NCBI GenBank assembly: GCA_030674185.1
Contig: JAPXFY010000031.1
Location: 38,182,532-38,246,531, forward strand
Reading direction: 5' to 3'
Origin: Monoplex corrugatus
Taxonomy: Eukaryota > Mollusca > Gastropoda > Littorinimorpha > Ranellidae
Length of the DNA stretch: 64,000 nt
Positions 1 to 38,954 of this stretch are shown here, one piece after another (position 1 is the first letter of the stretch; every line of letters begins with the position of its first letter). The notes below the pieces were generated by a model, which was not told where the DNA came from, did not search any database, and saw only the letters and a list, made by a program, of their open reading frames with translations. The translations under genes were made by a program, and so were the position numbers.

Positions 1-420
1 ATTGTGGTTATTTTGGCACAGACTTTATCGAGTCCGTGGCCGAAATTAGGAGCGGCGATATCGGATAATGATTGGCTGATTGATCGATTGATTTATTGAA
101 TTTCGTTTGTTCGTTTGTTTGTTTGCGTTGTGATTGATCATAGGATTTTCGATTTATTCGTTTATTTAACTTATCTTATTCATTTGTTTATCTATTCACT
201 CATTTATTTATTCACTCGTTTATTCATTCATTTATTCAATGATTTATTCATTCTCTTATCTATTTCGTTTTTATTGTATTGGCATTCGTCTGCAAATACA
301 TGTAAATGATAGACGTGAACCCTTTACGTTTCCGATACTCATACAAAATACTAGCAACACAGACATTTCCAGAACATCATCAACATTTAATAACAAAAAT
401 ATAAAACTAAAATGGAATTT
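1..420. repeat. AT-rich tetranucleotide-like low-complexity DNA
   Basis: After about 80 bp of ordinary sequence the stretch becomes imperfect TTTATTCATTCA/GTTTGTTT repeats (roughly 85-290), then unique AT-rich sequence to 420. I see no gene in it. Confidence 0.6.
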
Positions 421-427
421 ACAACAC

Positions 428-497
<70 letters not shown>

Positions 498-708
498 CAC
501 ACACACATACACACACACACACGACACACACACACAACACACACACACACACACACACCACACACACACACACACCACACACACACACACTCACACACAC
601 ACATAAACGTGCTGTTAAAAGACCTGAAATTGAAGGTAACACTCTCATACACACACACCACCACACAAAATACATGCACGCGTGCGCGCATACACATACA
701 CATGTGCG

Positions 709-747
<39 letters not shown>

Positions 748-776
748 AAATCACACACACACACACAACCCACGCG

Positions 777-846
<70 letters not shown>

Positions 847-921
847 CACGCACACATACACACACACACACTCACACACAAACAGACACACCACACAACA
901 CACACACAAATAGACACACGC

Positions 922-968
<47 letters not shown>

Positions 969-990
969 ACACACACACACACAACCTATT
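421..990. repeat. Long interrupted (CA)n microsatellite
   Basis: Nearly 600 bp of CACACA with short interruptions such as a unique stretch near 605-690. The open frames on both strands (Thr-His or Cys-Val dipeptides) are products of the repeat and are not genes. Confidence 0.95.
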
Positions 991-1199
991 TCAACTCATG
1001 AAAACGAGTGCATTATCACACAATGACAAATGACCATGCAGCAAGATTTCAGCAACAAGCCCGGATTATCCAAATCAAAACTTCAAAAATAGCTGGGCTC
1101 TTCGAAAATCCGGCACAATCTGTGTGCGTCATGTGAACCCGAACAACTCATATAAGCATGATTTAATTAATGCTCTGATCAAAGGTGAACTCCAGTCCT

Positions 1200-1848
1200 C
1201 GTAAAAAAAGTGAAAAGAAAAAAAAAAAAAAAGAAAGAACGAAGAAGAAGAAGAAGAAGAAGAAGAACTCCTGCGTGAAGCCCTAGAGAGTGCGTGGGTG
1301 GCGAGTTAAATTTTTTTTCATATCGTACAGTCTCTTTTTTAACTTTTTTAAATTTTATTTTGTTATTATTATTAATGCACCCTGTTATGTATTCATCGCA
1401 CTCATTTATTCTATTGCCCGGTTTGATAACTGTCAAGCCCATTGGTATTTTAACTTTAGATGGTGCTTGTTCACTTTCACACCTCCTTTTCTTCTTCTTT
1501 TTCTTCTTCTTCTTCTTCCTATTTTTTTCTTTATTCTTCTTTGTTGTTCTTTCTTCCTTTCTTTCTCTTCCTCCTCCTCCTCCTCCTCCTTCTTCTTCTT
1601 CTTCTCTCTCTCTATGTTCGTTCGTTCTTTAATTTAACGTCTTTTCACTATATGTCTCTTTCTGTGTCTGTCTCTCTCTGCCTCTCTCTTTGTCTCTCTG
1701 TCTGTCTGTCTCTGTCTCTCTCTGTCTGTTTGTCTGTCTCTGTCTGTCTCTCCGTCTCTCTCTCTCTTCTTCTGTCTCTCTCTGTCTCTCTCTCTGTCTC
1801 TGTTTCTGTCTATCCTCCCCCCTCTCTCCTCCTCCTCTTGTATGTTTG
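1200..1848. repeat. Low-complexity GAA, CTT and CTGT tracts
   Basis: Contains a poly-A/GAA tract (1205-1265), CTT/CCT tracts (1480-1610) and an imperfect CTGT/CT tract (1650-1830). The last tract runs straight into a plausible 3' splice site (tgtttgccag) at about 1852, so it may have served as a very long pyrimidine tract for the open frame that follows. Confidence 0.7.
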
Positions 1849-1852
1849 CCAG

Positions 1853-2108
1853 CAAAGAGTGCACACAACAGTGGGTGAAACAAACAACGTGTGGTCTCCA
1901 GCACGTCAGACGCTTTTCAATTCCTGTTGAAGGACTCCCGTGCACTTTGGAAAGTACGCCGAAAACATTGATACATGAAATGTCCGTTACTTCCTTCAAA
2001 ATCGAAGGCAGAGGCGACCAGATTGTCGTCGTACTTCGTGCGGCTTCTACTACAGTTACGGGCCAGCATTCTGTCACACAGACACCGGGTCAACTGCTGT
2101 TTTCCTGA
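1853..2108 (+). CDS. Unrecognised coding-like segment (possible exon or gene remnant)
   Basis: I do not recognise this gene. An open frame of about 85 codons starts right after a long CT-rich tract and an AG, and ends in TGA at 2106. It has ordinary amino-acid composition, unlike the repeat-derived frames around it: it begins with a CTQQW segment, has a central SIPVEGLPCTL segment and ends with IEGRGDQIVVVLRA, which looks like a beta-hairpin ending in a hydrophobic strand. A second acidic segment (PDVSIADVIACIKDTL, 5700..5846) beyond the L2/CR1 insertion reads in the same direction. The two may once have belonged to one gene split by that LINE. Whether any of it is still expressed cannot be seen. 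Confidence 0.35.
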
Positions 2109-2174
2109 GAAAATGCCCATCGCAAGTTAACGGAGATAGGAGAAAGGCAGAAACGCACAGGCAAACTTACTGAC

Positions 2175-2510
2175 ATGTTGAGGCAAGTGATTTTTCTGTA
2201 TCCCCTTCTAAACTCTTTGTACCAACCCATCCCAGTTTATTTTACCAGCCGAACACTGACCCAGGTTTTCAAACTGACACATTTTTTTCAAACTGACAAT
2301 GACAATCCTGCTAGGCCAGTACCTTGTTCTTCGCCCACTGCACAGGGTTCCAGTTCTGTTGACTGTACGTTTGTGTTACCTGACTGCAATGAGGACACAC
2401 AACAAGTGACAGTTAGCCAACAGGATCGGAATTTATTAAACAGTGGATCAGATGAAGACATGATGACTAATATCTGTGAAACAGAGACCATGTGAATATC
2501 AGTGATGTCG
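2175..2510 (+). pseudogene. Unrecognised acidic open frame, possible continuation of remnant
   Basis: The open frame ends at 2495 and encodes a Ser/Asp/Glu-rich segment (for example SGSDEDMMTNICETETM) with no domain I know. It follows the coding-like segment at 1853..2108 in another frame and lies just left of the L2/CR1 3' end. It may be part of the same interrupted gene or chance. Confidence is low. Confidence 0.2.
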
Positions 2511-2743
2511 ATTAATGACACAAATGACACTGTGACTGGAGCTGACGACAGATCTGAAAAATGTTTCAGCAGCAAACAAAGCGACTCTGAAATCGTGTTG
2601 CAATAATGTAGATAATAATAATAATAATAATTACAAATAGCGCAAATCTTGATAACATCAATCTAAGCGCTGAAACAGACACACACGCACGCACGCACGC
2701 ACGCACGCACGTACGCACGCACACACACGCACGCCACACACAT

Positions 2744-2780
<37 letters not shown>

Positions 2781-2934
2781 TGGCTATAAATGGGGAGAAA
2801 GAATAAAGCAATAAAAGCAAGAATAAAAGCAATGGAAAATAGAGAGCATATCATATACAATTATATATTATAACAATGTGATTCCCCTCCGAGCGGAGAC
2901 AGGCTGCAGAGGGGGGTTGAGTGAGGTTAGGATT

Positions 2935-3507
2935 TTATGCAGAGGAGAAAAGGTGAGTTTTGAGAGCGGACTTGAATGAGACAAAAGTAGGTTGCTGACG
3001 GACTGAGAGAGGAAGTTTGTTCCAGGAGAGTGGACCAGAAACAGAGAAGGCTCGTGGACCACAGGTATTGAGCTTAGTGCGTGGAAAGCGAAAAGTCAGA
3101 GGATCGGAGGCAGAGCGGAGGGTACGTGAGGGAACATAGATCTCAAGTAGGCTTGACAGGTAATCGGGGGCTGCGTTATTGAGGCTTTTGTAGCACATGG
3201 TGTCTAGTTTGTACTGTATGCGCTTTGATACAGGGAGCCAGTGAAGTTGTGCCAGGAGAGGAGATATGTGGTCAGCTTTTTTCTTTTTTAGTACAAGGCA
3301 TACAGCATTGTTTTGAATGCGCTGTAGGATGTGAATGGTGGAGGCAGGAAGACCAGACAGGAGTGAATTGCAATAGTCAATGCGAGACATTATGAAGGAG
3401 AGAACGAGTTTTGCAGTTGTTTCGACAGAGAGATACTTCCTGATCAGGCTTATACGATGGAGATGATAGTAGCAAGATCTGGCAGTTTGAGAAACAAAGT
3501 TGTTCAT
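2935..3507 (-). pseudogene. C-terminal part of the L2/CR1-like ORF2
   Basis: 190 open codons beginning with NNFVSQTARSCYYHLHRISL and ending SFKSALKTHLFSSA before a stop. This is the C-terminal segment after the RT thumb (QNNAVCLVLKKKK..HISPLLAQLHWLPV) typical of CR1/L2-type LINEs. A frameshift separates it from the RT core. Confidence 0.8.
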
Positions 3508-3719
3508 GGAGAGGGTAGAGTCAATGCAGACACCAAGGTTTTTAGCTGAATCAGAAATTGGGACTGATGTGTTACATAATGGAGAGAAAGAGGAGGCAGC
3601 TGAGAAAGTTTCTGACGGGTGCCAATGAGGATAGCTTCTGTCTTGTCGTCATTAAGCTGAAGTTTGTTGAACGTCATCCAGTTCTTAATGTCCGAGTATG
3701 TAACACTCAGTGGTGCGAG

Positions 3720-4673
3720 TCAAGAGGCGCTGTATATTATCAGGTGAGTACTGTCTTGAAGTTGGGTGTCATCAGCATAGAAGTGGTGTTTTATAGAGTG
3801 GGAGTTGATGATGGTGGACAGGGGGGAGGTATAAAGAGTGAAAAGAACAGGGCCAAGGACAGATCCTTGTGGAACACCACAGGTCAGGTATGCAGGTTGA
3901 GAGTAAGTGCCATTGATGAGAACAGTTTGTTTTCTGTTTGATAGATATGAAGTGAACCAGGAGAGAGCAATGTCAGAGATGCCAAAAGTATGATGAAGTC
4001 TAGAAAGGAGAATACCGTGGTCAATGGTATCAAAGGCTGCAGACAGATCAAGGAGTGTGAGGAGAGAGACTTTGCCAGTATCAGTTGCAAGGAGGAGATT
4101 GTTGAGAATGTGTAGTAGGGCAGTTTCAGTGCTATGGCACTGGCGGTAGGCTGACTGGAAAGGATTGAGGAGATTGTTGGCAGACAGGTGAGAGTTCAGC
4201 TGGCTGAGGACGACTTTTTCAAGGAGTTTTGACAAGAAAGAGAGATTAGGGATAGCCCAGTAATTTTTCAGTTCATTTGGGTCTAAATTGTGTTTCTTGA
4301 GGAGAGGGTGAACAATAGCAGACTTGAAAGAATCTGGGACAGTTCCAGTTTGAAAAGAAGTGTTGATAATGTCAGTGATGAATGGGAGGAGAGTAGGGAG
4401 ACAGTCGGAGTAGAGAGAACCTGGAAGAGGATCCAGTTCGCAGGTTTTGAACGACATGGATCTGATTGTGTTGAAAATTTCTTCTTGTGAGACTGGGGTA
4501 AAAGTAGTAAGAGGTGTGCCAGAGAAGGAAGGGTCAGTGGGCATAGTTGACAGGTGTCCTGTCAAGCCTGTCACAAAGATTTTGTATTTTGGTGGTGAAA
4601 TACTTGGAGAATACAGATGGGAGTTCTTCATTTGTATGTTTTGTTGGGAGAGGTAAATCTTTTCGTGTGCCAA
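3720..4673 (-). pseudogene. Reverse transcriptase core of the L2/CR1-like element
   Basis: 317 open codons holding most RT blocks: a finger region (SFKTCELDPLPGSL), block A with LLDLSAAFDTIDH, block B with CGVPQGSVLGPVLFTLY and block C with HHFYADDTQL. The frame stops just after FYADD, where an intact element would continue; the thumb and C-terminus are in another frame at 2935..3507. The protein would have primed reverse transcription of its own RNA at a nicked target. Confidence 0.85.
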
Positions 4674-5699
4674 GGAGATGATTCATGGTTGTAAAGAGTT
4701 CTTTTGAAGAAGAGGCATTCAGGATTTTGGTTTGGAAATAGCTTGTTTTTGCAGATGCAATCAGGGTGGATACTTTTGTTTTAGAGGCTTGGAAAAGTTG
4801 CCTGTGTACAATGAGTTTGGATTTGCGGCGCTCTGCTCTGCGGCGGGTACGTTTTGCACAGGCAATCTCATGAGTGAGCCAGGGGGCAGGGGGGCGGTCA
4901 GGTAAAAGACGGTTGTGGCTGGAGCATGAGTGTACAGAAGATGGTGGAGAGTAGTATAGAATTCATCGGCAAGGTTATGTGACTTTTTCAGAAAGGAGAC
5001 GGGAGGCATCAGATGAAAATGTGGAGAGGTCGATAGATTTGAGATTGCGTCGAGTCACTGTGCGCGTGGTACGGGAAGGAGGAGAAAATGTCAAGAGAAC
5101 AGAGAATTGCAGAGTGGTCAGATGGAAGGGCTGAAGTTAGACGGATGGAAAGAACTAAGCAGTTGTCAGTAGCTGAATTGTGGTGATCACGAGAAATGAT
5201 CCAGTCAAGAATGTGACCTTTTTGATGGTTTGGTTCAGAAATGTGTTGAGTCATATTGTGATTGGACAGAGAGTTGATGATATGTCTTGTGTCATAACGG
5301 TGAGTGTTGTCATAGTGGACATTGATGTCACCTAGAATGATGAGATTTCCAGGTAAGAGGCAGTAGTGGTCAAGCAGTTGGTCAAAGTCAGAGAGAAACG
5401 TGGATGTGGTGAGTTTGTTGGCAGAGCTAGGTGGAGGTCGATAGACACAGGAGAAGGTGATGGGTGAGGGTGAGGGGTGGATTGGAAGGATACTTCAACG
5501 TGCTCGAAAGAAGGATGGGAGAAAGGCAGAGACTGCGAGAAAGATAGGCGGGAATGGAGTGAGTCGTTGTAGAGGATGGCGATACCGCCACCTCGGGATG
5601 AGCGATGGAAAGAAGCAAGCCTGTAACCACTCGGAGTGAGGCTAGCATGTATAGGTTCATGACCTTTGATCCACACGAAACACCACAAGCTACTGTTAA

Positions 5700-5846
5700 T
5701 AGGCCAGATGTCAGTATTGCAGATGTAATTGCGTGTATCAAGGATACACTGAAAAATACGCATTTTCGTGACAGTGACAGTGATGATGTAAACGATGATT
5801 CCGAAGACAGTGCTGGAGAGAACCGTAGTTATCTGGACCCATCATA
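5700..5846 (+). pseudogene. Acidic coding-like tail right of the LINE insertion
   Basis: Open frame ending at a TAA (5845-5847) with VSIADVIACIKDTLKNTHF followed by an Asp/Ser-rich stretch (DSDSDDVNDDSEDSAGE). Its first codons in the open frame belong to the LINE 5' end, so its own start is lost. It may be the 3' part of the gene whose 5' part is at 1853..2500. Function unknown. Confidence 0.3.
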
Positions 5847-5849
5847 ATA

Positions 5850-6271
5850 GGAACAATAATCGTTCGACCAGTTTGTTCATTATACCTGACTGACTGCACA
5901 TAAAATTTCGTCAGGTGAGAGTACTCTTGCCATTACTGAACTACATAAACTATATCAGTTTTCTCATTACCACGATCTCGTTGTCATGTCATGAAACAAA
6001 CCACCCCGTTCCCATTATTGCTTTGTGAAAGGGTCGAAAGACCGAATATATTAAATCACTCAGATCTCTCTCTCTCTCTCTCTCTCTTGTGTGTGCACAC
6101 CGGGCGGATGAACGTGTTTATTAAATCCGAATGAACGAAAGTGAACACTCCCTACTCGTGAGTGGAACGTTAGAGTTACTTCCCTTCACAACTCAGCAGA
6201 CGAGATTTTGCGCCGGTCACATTTTGCCCAGGCAAGAAATAAATATTTTGCGATAATTTTTCATTTTAAAA
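5850..6271 (+). promoter_or_regulatory. Presumed promoter/5' UTR region of the VPS4-like gene
   Basis: The 420 bp before the first coding exon contain a short (CT)n tract (6064-6088), no clear TATA box at a usual distance and no other coding signal. The start codon context is AAAAATGG, with A at -3 and G at +4, which is favourable for initiation. The transcription start cannot be placed from sequence alone. Confidence 0.35.
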
Positions 6272-32876
<26,605 letters not shown>

Positions 32877-32949
32877 GACTGATCGACTGTTAGAACGACG
32901 TCACTTTGTGTGACGTGAACAGTGACGTCTCTGATAAGGAAGTAGGTCA

Positions 32950-33078
32950 TCATCATCATGGGCCCTGTCGCATGGAGTTGGCGATCACGGCCCACCATAT
33001 GCATCTATCCCTTGTCGCCGCAAGCTTGTCTTCCACCCTCTCTGTCCTCAGCCAACCTGTCAGTCCGTCCAATATGGA
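32950..33078 (-). mobile_element. RTE-like LINE 3' end fragment
   Basis: Reverse of the CACCTGATGATG end: CATCATCATCATGGGCCCTG then GTTGGCGATCACG and CTATCCCTTGTCGCCGCAAG. Begins 74 bp after the VPS4-like stop codon. Confidence 0.78.
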
Positions 33079-33091
33079 ATTAAGTCATAGC

Positions 33092-33184
33092 TACATATCA
33101 TATACGTAGAGGTCATAGTGCATTAGGCATATACGTAGAGGTCATAGTGCATTGACATATATGTAGAGGTCATAGTGCATAAGT
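33092..33184. repeat. 37-bp tandem repeat, three copies
   Basis: ATATACGTAGAGGTCATAGT followed by GCATT recurs three times. Confidence 0.85.
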
Positions 33185-33284
33185 TACAGATTCATTATAT
33201 AATGCTTAGATGTCAGTCATCACACGCCAAACTGTCGCGACAAAGGGAACAATTCCGCAAACACAGATTAGAATTACAGTAGTA

Positions 33285-36200
33285 CAGTACGCACAGACCT
33301 AGTGTTGAATTATGTCACCCGTTACGCATATACCTACCGTTTAATTACGTCACTCAGTACACACAGACCTACCGTTGAATTACGTCACTCAGTACGCACA
33401 GACCTAACGTTGAATTACGTCACTCAGTACGCACAGACCTACCGTTGAATTACGTCACTCGGTACGCACAGACCTACCGTTGAATTACGTCACTCAGTAC
33501 GCACAGACTTACCGTTGAATTACGTCACTCAATACGCACAGACCTACCGTTGAATTACGTCACTCAGTACACACAGACCTACCGTTGAATTACGTCACTC
33601 AGTACACACAGACCTACCGTTGAATTACGTCACTCAATACGCACAGACCTACCGTTGAATTATGTCACTCTAGAGTACACAGAAACCTACGTTGAATTAT
33701 GTCACCCGTTACGCATATACCTACCATTGAATTATGTCACTCTACAGTACACACAAACCTACCGTTGAATTATGTCACTCTACAGTACACACAGACCTAC
33801 CGTTGAATTATGCCACTCTACAGTACACACAGACCTACCGTTGAATTATGTCACTCTACAGTACACACAGACCTACCGTTGAATTATGCCACTCTACAGT
33901 ACACACAGACCTACCGTTGAATTATGTCACTGTACAGTACACACAGACCTACTGTTGAATTATGTCACTGTACAGTACACACAGACCTACCGTTGAATTA
34001 TGTCACTCTACAGTACACACAGACCTACAGTTGAATTATGTCACTCTACAGTACACACAGACCTACCGTTGAATTATGTCACTGTACAGTACACACACAC
34101 ATACCGTTGAATTATGTCACTGTACAGTACACACAGACCTACCGTTGAATTATGTCACTGTACAGTACACACAGACCTACCGTTGATTTATGTCACTGTA
34201 CAGTACACACAGACCTACCGTTGAATTATGTCACTGTACAGTACACACAGACCTACTGTTGAATTATGTCACTGTACAGTACACACAGACCTACCGTTGA
34301 ATTATGTCACTGTACAATACACACAGACCTACCGTTGAATTATGTCACTGTACAGTACACACAGACCTACCGTTGAATTATGTCACTGTACAGTACACAC
34401 AGACCTACTGTTGAATTATGTCACTGTACAGTACACACAGACCTACCGTTGAATTATGTCACTGTACAGTACACACACACCTACCGTTGAATTATGTCAC
34501 TGTACAGTACACACAGACCTACCGTTGAATTATGCCACTCTACAATACACACACACCTACCGTTGAATTATGTCACTCTACAGTACACACAGACCTACCG
34601 TTGAATTATGTCACTCTACAGTACGCACAGACCTACCGTTGAATTATGTCACTGTACAGTACACACAGACCTACTATTGAATTATGTCATTCTACAGTAC
34701 ACACAGACCTACCGTTGAATTATGTCACTCTACAGTACGCACAGACCTACCGTTGAATTATGTCACTGTACAGTACACACAGACCTACCATTGAATTATG
34801 TCACTCTACAGTACACACAGACCTAACCGTTGAATTATGTCACTGTACAGTACACACAGACCTACAGTTGAATTATGTCACTCTACAGTACACACAGACC
34901 TACCGTTGAATTATGTCACTGTACAGTACACACAGACCTGCCGTTGAATTATGTCACTGTACAGTACACACAGACCTACCATTGAATTATGTCACTCTAC
35001 AGTACACCACAGACCTACCGTTGAATTATGTCACTCTACAGTACACACAGACCTACCGCTGAATTATGTCACTCTACAGTACACACAGACCTACCGCTGA
35101 ATTATGTCACTCTACAGTACACACAGACCTACCGCTGAATTATGTCACTCTACAGTACACACAGACCTTCCGCTGAATTATGCCACTCTACAGTACACAC
35201 AGACCTACCGCTGAATTATGTCACTCTACAGTACACACAGACCTACCATTCAATTATGTCACTCTACAGTACACACAGACCTACCATTGAATTATGTCAC
35301 TCTACAGTACGCACAGACCTACCGTTGAATTATGTCACTGTACAGTACACACAGACCTACCGTTGAATTATGTCACTCTACAGTACACACAGACCTACCG
35401 TTGAATTATGTCACTCTACAGTACACACACACCTACCGTTGAATTATGTCACTCTACAGTACACACAGATCTACCGTTGAATTATGTCACTTACAGTACA
35501 CACAGACCTACCATTGAATTATGTCACTCTACAGTACACACAGACCTACTGTTGAATTATGTCACTCTACAGTACACACAGACCTACCGTTGAATTATGT
35601 CACTCTACAGTACACACAGACCTACCGTTGAATTATGTCACTCTACAGTACACACACACCTACCGTTGAATTATGTCATCTACAGTACACACAGACCTAC
35701 CATTGAATTATGTCACTCTACAGTACACACACACCTACCGTTGAATTATGTCACTCTACAGTACACACAGACCTACCGCTGAATTATGTCACTCTACAGT
35801 ACACACAGACCTTCCGCTTAATTATGCCACTCTACAGTGCACACAGACCTACCGCTGAATTATGTCACTCTACAGTACACACAGACCTACCATTGAATTA
35901 TGTCACTCAGTACGCACAGACCTACCGTTGAATTATGTCACTCTACAGTACACACAGACCTACCATTGAAGTATGTCACTCTACAGTACACACAGACCTA
36001 CCGTTGAATTATGTCACTGTACAGTACACACAGACCTACCATTGAAGTATGTCACTCTACAGTACACACAGACCTACCGTTGAATTATGTCACTCTACAG
36101 TACACACAGACCTACCGTTGAATTATGTCACTCTACAGTACACACAGACCTACCATTGAATTATGTCACTGTACAGTACACACATACCTACAGTTGAATT

Positions 36201-38138
36201 ATGTCACTCTACAGTACACACAGACCTACTGTTGAATTATGTCACTCTACAGTACACACAGACCTACTGTTGAATTACGTCACTCTACAGTACGCACAGA
36301 CCTACCATTGAATTATGTCACTCTACAGTACACACAGACCTACCGTTGAATTATGTCACTCTACAGTACACACAGACCTACCATTGAATTATGTCACTCT
36401 ACAGTACGCACAGACCTACCGTTGAATTATGTCACTCTACAGTACACACAGACCTACCGTTGAATTATGTCACTCTACAGTACACACAGACCTACAGTTG
36501 AATTATGTCACTGTACAATACACACAGACCTACAGTTGAATTATGTCACTGTACAGTACACACAGACCTACCATTGAATTATATCACTGTACAGTGCCCA
36601 CAGACCTACAATTGAATTATGTCACTGTACAGTACACACAGACCTACCATTGAATTATATCACTGTACAGTACACACAGACCTACAGTTGAATTATGTCA
36701 CTGTACAGTGCACACACACCTACCGTTGAATTATGTCACTGTACAGTACACACACACCTACCGTTAAATAATGTCACTCTACAGTACACACAGACCTACC
36801 GTTGAATTATGTCACTGTACAGTACACACACACCAACCGTTGAATTATGTCACTGTACAGTACACACACACCTACCATTGAATTACGTCACTGTACAGTA
36901 CACACAGACCTACAGTTGAATTATGTCACTGTACAGTACACACAGACCTACCATTGAATTATGTCACTGTACAGTACACACAGACCTACCATTGAATTAC
37001 GTCACTGTACAGTACACACAGACCTACAGTTGAATTATGTCACTGTACAGTACACACACACCTACCGTTGAATTATGTCACTGTACAGTACACACAGACC
37101 TACCGTTGAATTATGTCACTGTACAGTACACACACACCTACCGTTGAATTATGTCACTGTACAGTACACACACACCTACCGTTGAATTATATCACTGTAC
37201 AGTACACACACACCTACCGCTGAATTATGTCACTGTACAGTACACACACACCTACCGCTGAATTATGTCACTGTACAGTACACACACACCTACCGTTGAA
37301 TTATGTCACTGTACAGTACACACAGACCTACAGTTGAATTATGTCACTCTACAGTAGACACAGACCTACAGTTGAATTACGTCACTGTACAGTACACACA
37401 GACCTACCGTTGAATTATGTCACTGTACAGTACGCACAGACCTACAGTTGAATTATGTCACTCTACAGTACACACAGACCTACAGTTGAATTACGTCACT
37501 GTACAGTACACACAGACCTACCGTTGAATTATGTCACTCTACAGTACACACAGACCTACCGTTGAATTATGTCACTCTACAGTACACACAGACCTACCGT
37601 TGAATTACGTCACTGTACAGTACACACATACCTACCGTTGAATTATGTCACTCTACAGTACACACAGACCTACCGTTGAATTACGTCACTGTACAGTACA
37701 CACAGACCTACAGTTAAATTATGTCACTGTACAGTACACACAGACCTACCATTGAATTATGTCACTGTACAGTACACACAGACCTACCATTGAATTACGT
37801 CACTGTACAGTACACACAGACCTACCATTGAATTATGTCACTGTGCAGTACACACAGACCTACCGTTGAATTATGTCACTGTACAGTACACACAGACCTA
37901 CTGTTGAATTATGTCACTGTACAGTACACACAGACCTACCGTTGAATTATGTCACTGTACAGTACACACAGGCCTACCGTTGAATTATGTCACTGTACAG
38001 TACACACAGACTACCGTTGAATTATGTCACTCTACAGTACGCACAGACCTACCGTTCAATTATAACACACAGTGCTTACAGTCCTACCGTTGAATTATGT
38101 CAACCAGTACGCACAGACTTACCGTCCAATTATGTCAC
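33285..38138. repeat. 35/38-bp satellite array, about 4.85 kb
   Basis: About 127 tandem units. At both edges, but chiefly the left (33300-33665), the unit is 35 bp with TTACGTCACTCAGTACGCAC. The bulk is 38 bp with TTATGTCACT then CTACAGTACACACAG. Point variants (CCGTT, CCATT, CAGTT, CTGTT; CTCTACA, CTGTACA) are mixed in blocks. The YVTLQYTQTY-type peptides are products of the repeat. It follows the 3' end of the VPS4-like gene. Confidence 0.97.
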
Positions 38139-38324
38139 TTTTTAAAGACAGAACTGTATGAAGTCAAACTAGTCATTTTGTCCCTTGACCCAACAATTCC
38201 ATGACAGTGACTATGAAACTTGCCGACCTTTCAGCATAACGTCACTCACTATACGCACAAAGCTACTGTTGTACTTTGACACTGTTTAAACGGATTTTCC
38301 TTGTATAACGTCATATTAAGCCAG

Positions 38325-38681
38325 AACAAGATTGAGACAGTAGGAAATGTGGTTTGTTAGAAGAATGTTGAGAGTTCCATGGACAGCAAAGAAAACAAAC
38401 GAGACAGTCTTGATGGAGGCAGACACAAGTAGATCTCTCATAAGGAAGATTAGGAAAAGACAAGCAACATTTATAGGCCATTTTATGAGGAAGGGGATTT
38501 GGAGCACTTGGTCACAACGGGAAAGCTGGAGGGAAAGAGAGCACCGGGTAGACCCAGGGAGAGAATGCTGGACGGACTTGCAGAGTGGCTGGGGATGAGG
38601 GGTGTGGGAGAGATGCTAGGGGCAACGAGAGATAGAGACAGATGGAAGTCCATAATCGCCAACGCCATGCGGCAGGGCACC

Positions 38682-38712
<31 letters not shown>

Positions 38713-38718
38713 GATGAA
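38325..38718 (+). mobile_element. RTE-like LINE C-terminal fragment
   Basis: Encodes [40 protein letters not shown] and, after a -1 slip, EHLVTTGKLEGKRAPGRP, then [17 protein letters not shown] and (GAT)n. The same family as the copy at 27.2-29.5 kb, but better conserved. 5'-truncated. Confidence 0.88.
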
Positions 38719-38954
38719 CGTCATATTGCTTTGTCATCATAATCAACACTTATGGTGATAGTGACTTAAACTCACTAACAGTTAGAATTGTATCACTGTG
38801 TCCAATAGAGTGACGGAAGTACGACGTCATTCTTGAAAGTGCTATGTCATAGTGCATAAAGCCAAAATTATTTCCGCGACAGCTCTTTTAAACTGAACAA
38901 CTGTTTGAATGGCGGCGATGTAGGCATTGGGCTATGGTAGCATGTCGTTGTTGA

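Larger units (their letters stand above)
2607..5690 (-). mobile_element. L2/CR1-like non-LTR retrotransposon, about 3.1 kb, frameshifted
   Basis: A minus-strand LINE with, in order, an endonuclease part (SGYRLASFHRSSRGGGIAIL near 5600; a GHILDWIISR segment then PSDHSAI near 5130-5215), a linker, a reverse transcriptase and a C-terminal extension with LHWLPVSKRIQYKL and LRSASDPLTF. The 3' end shows the usual CR1/L2 tail: an AGCGCT...GCGC stem region and an (ATT)n tail at 2610-2632. A CA/ACGC microsatellite (2681-2780) sits in the 3' UTR. The frame changes several times (near 3510, 3720, 4673, 5009, 5330), so the copy is dead. The 5' end appears truncated near 5680, inside the endonuclease. Clade assignment rests on RT motif style and the tail. 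Confidence 0.85.

Noticed and set aside
239..1026. Long Thr-His and Cys-Val open frames on both strands
   Set aside because: Pure translation of a (CA)n microsatellite; the same occurs at 7.1, 23.6, 26.2, 32.1, 49.3, 53.8 and 63.2 kb.
5457..5639. Plus-strand 60-codon frame over the LINE endonuclease region, and similar frames at 3558..3941 and 4290..4656
   Set aside because: Shadow frames opposite the minus-strand L2/CR1 coding sequence.
33285..38138. Regular array considered as a CRISPR
   Set aside because: There are no unique spacers: the whole 35/38-bp unit repeats without interruption, the genome is eukaryotic and no cas genes exist. It is a satellite.
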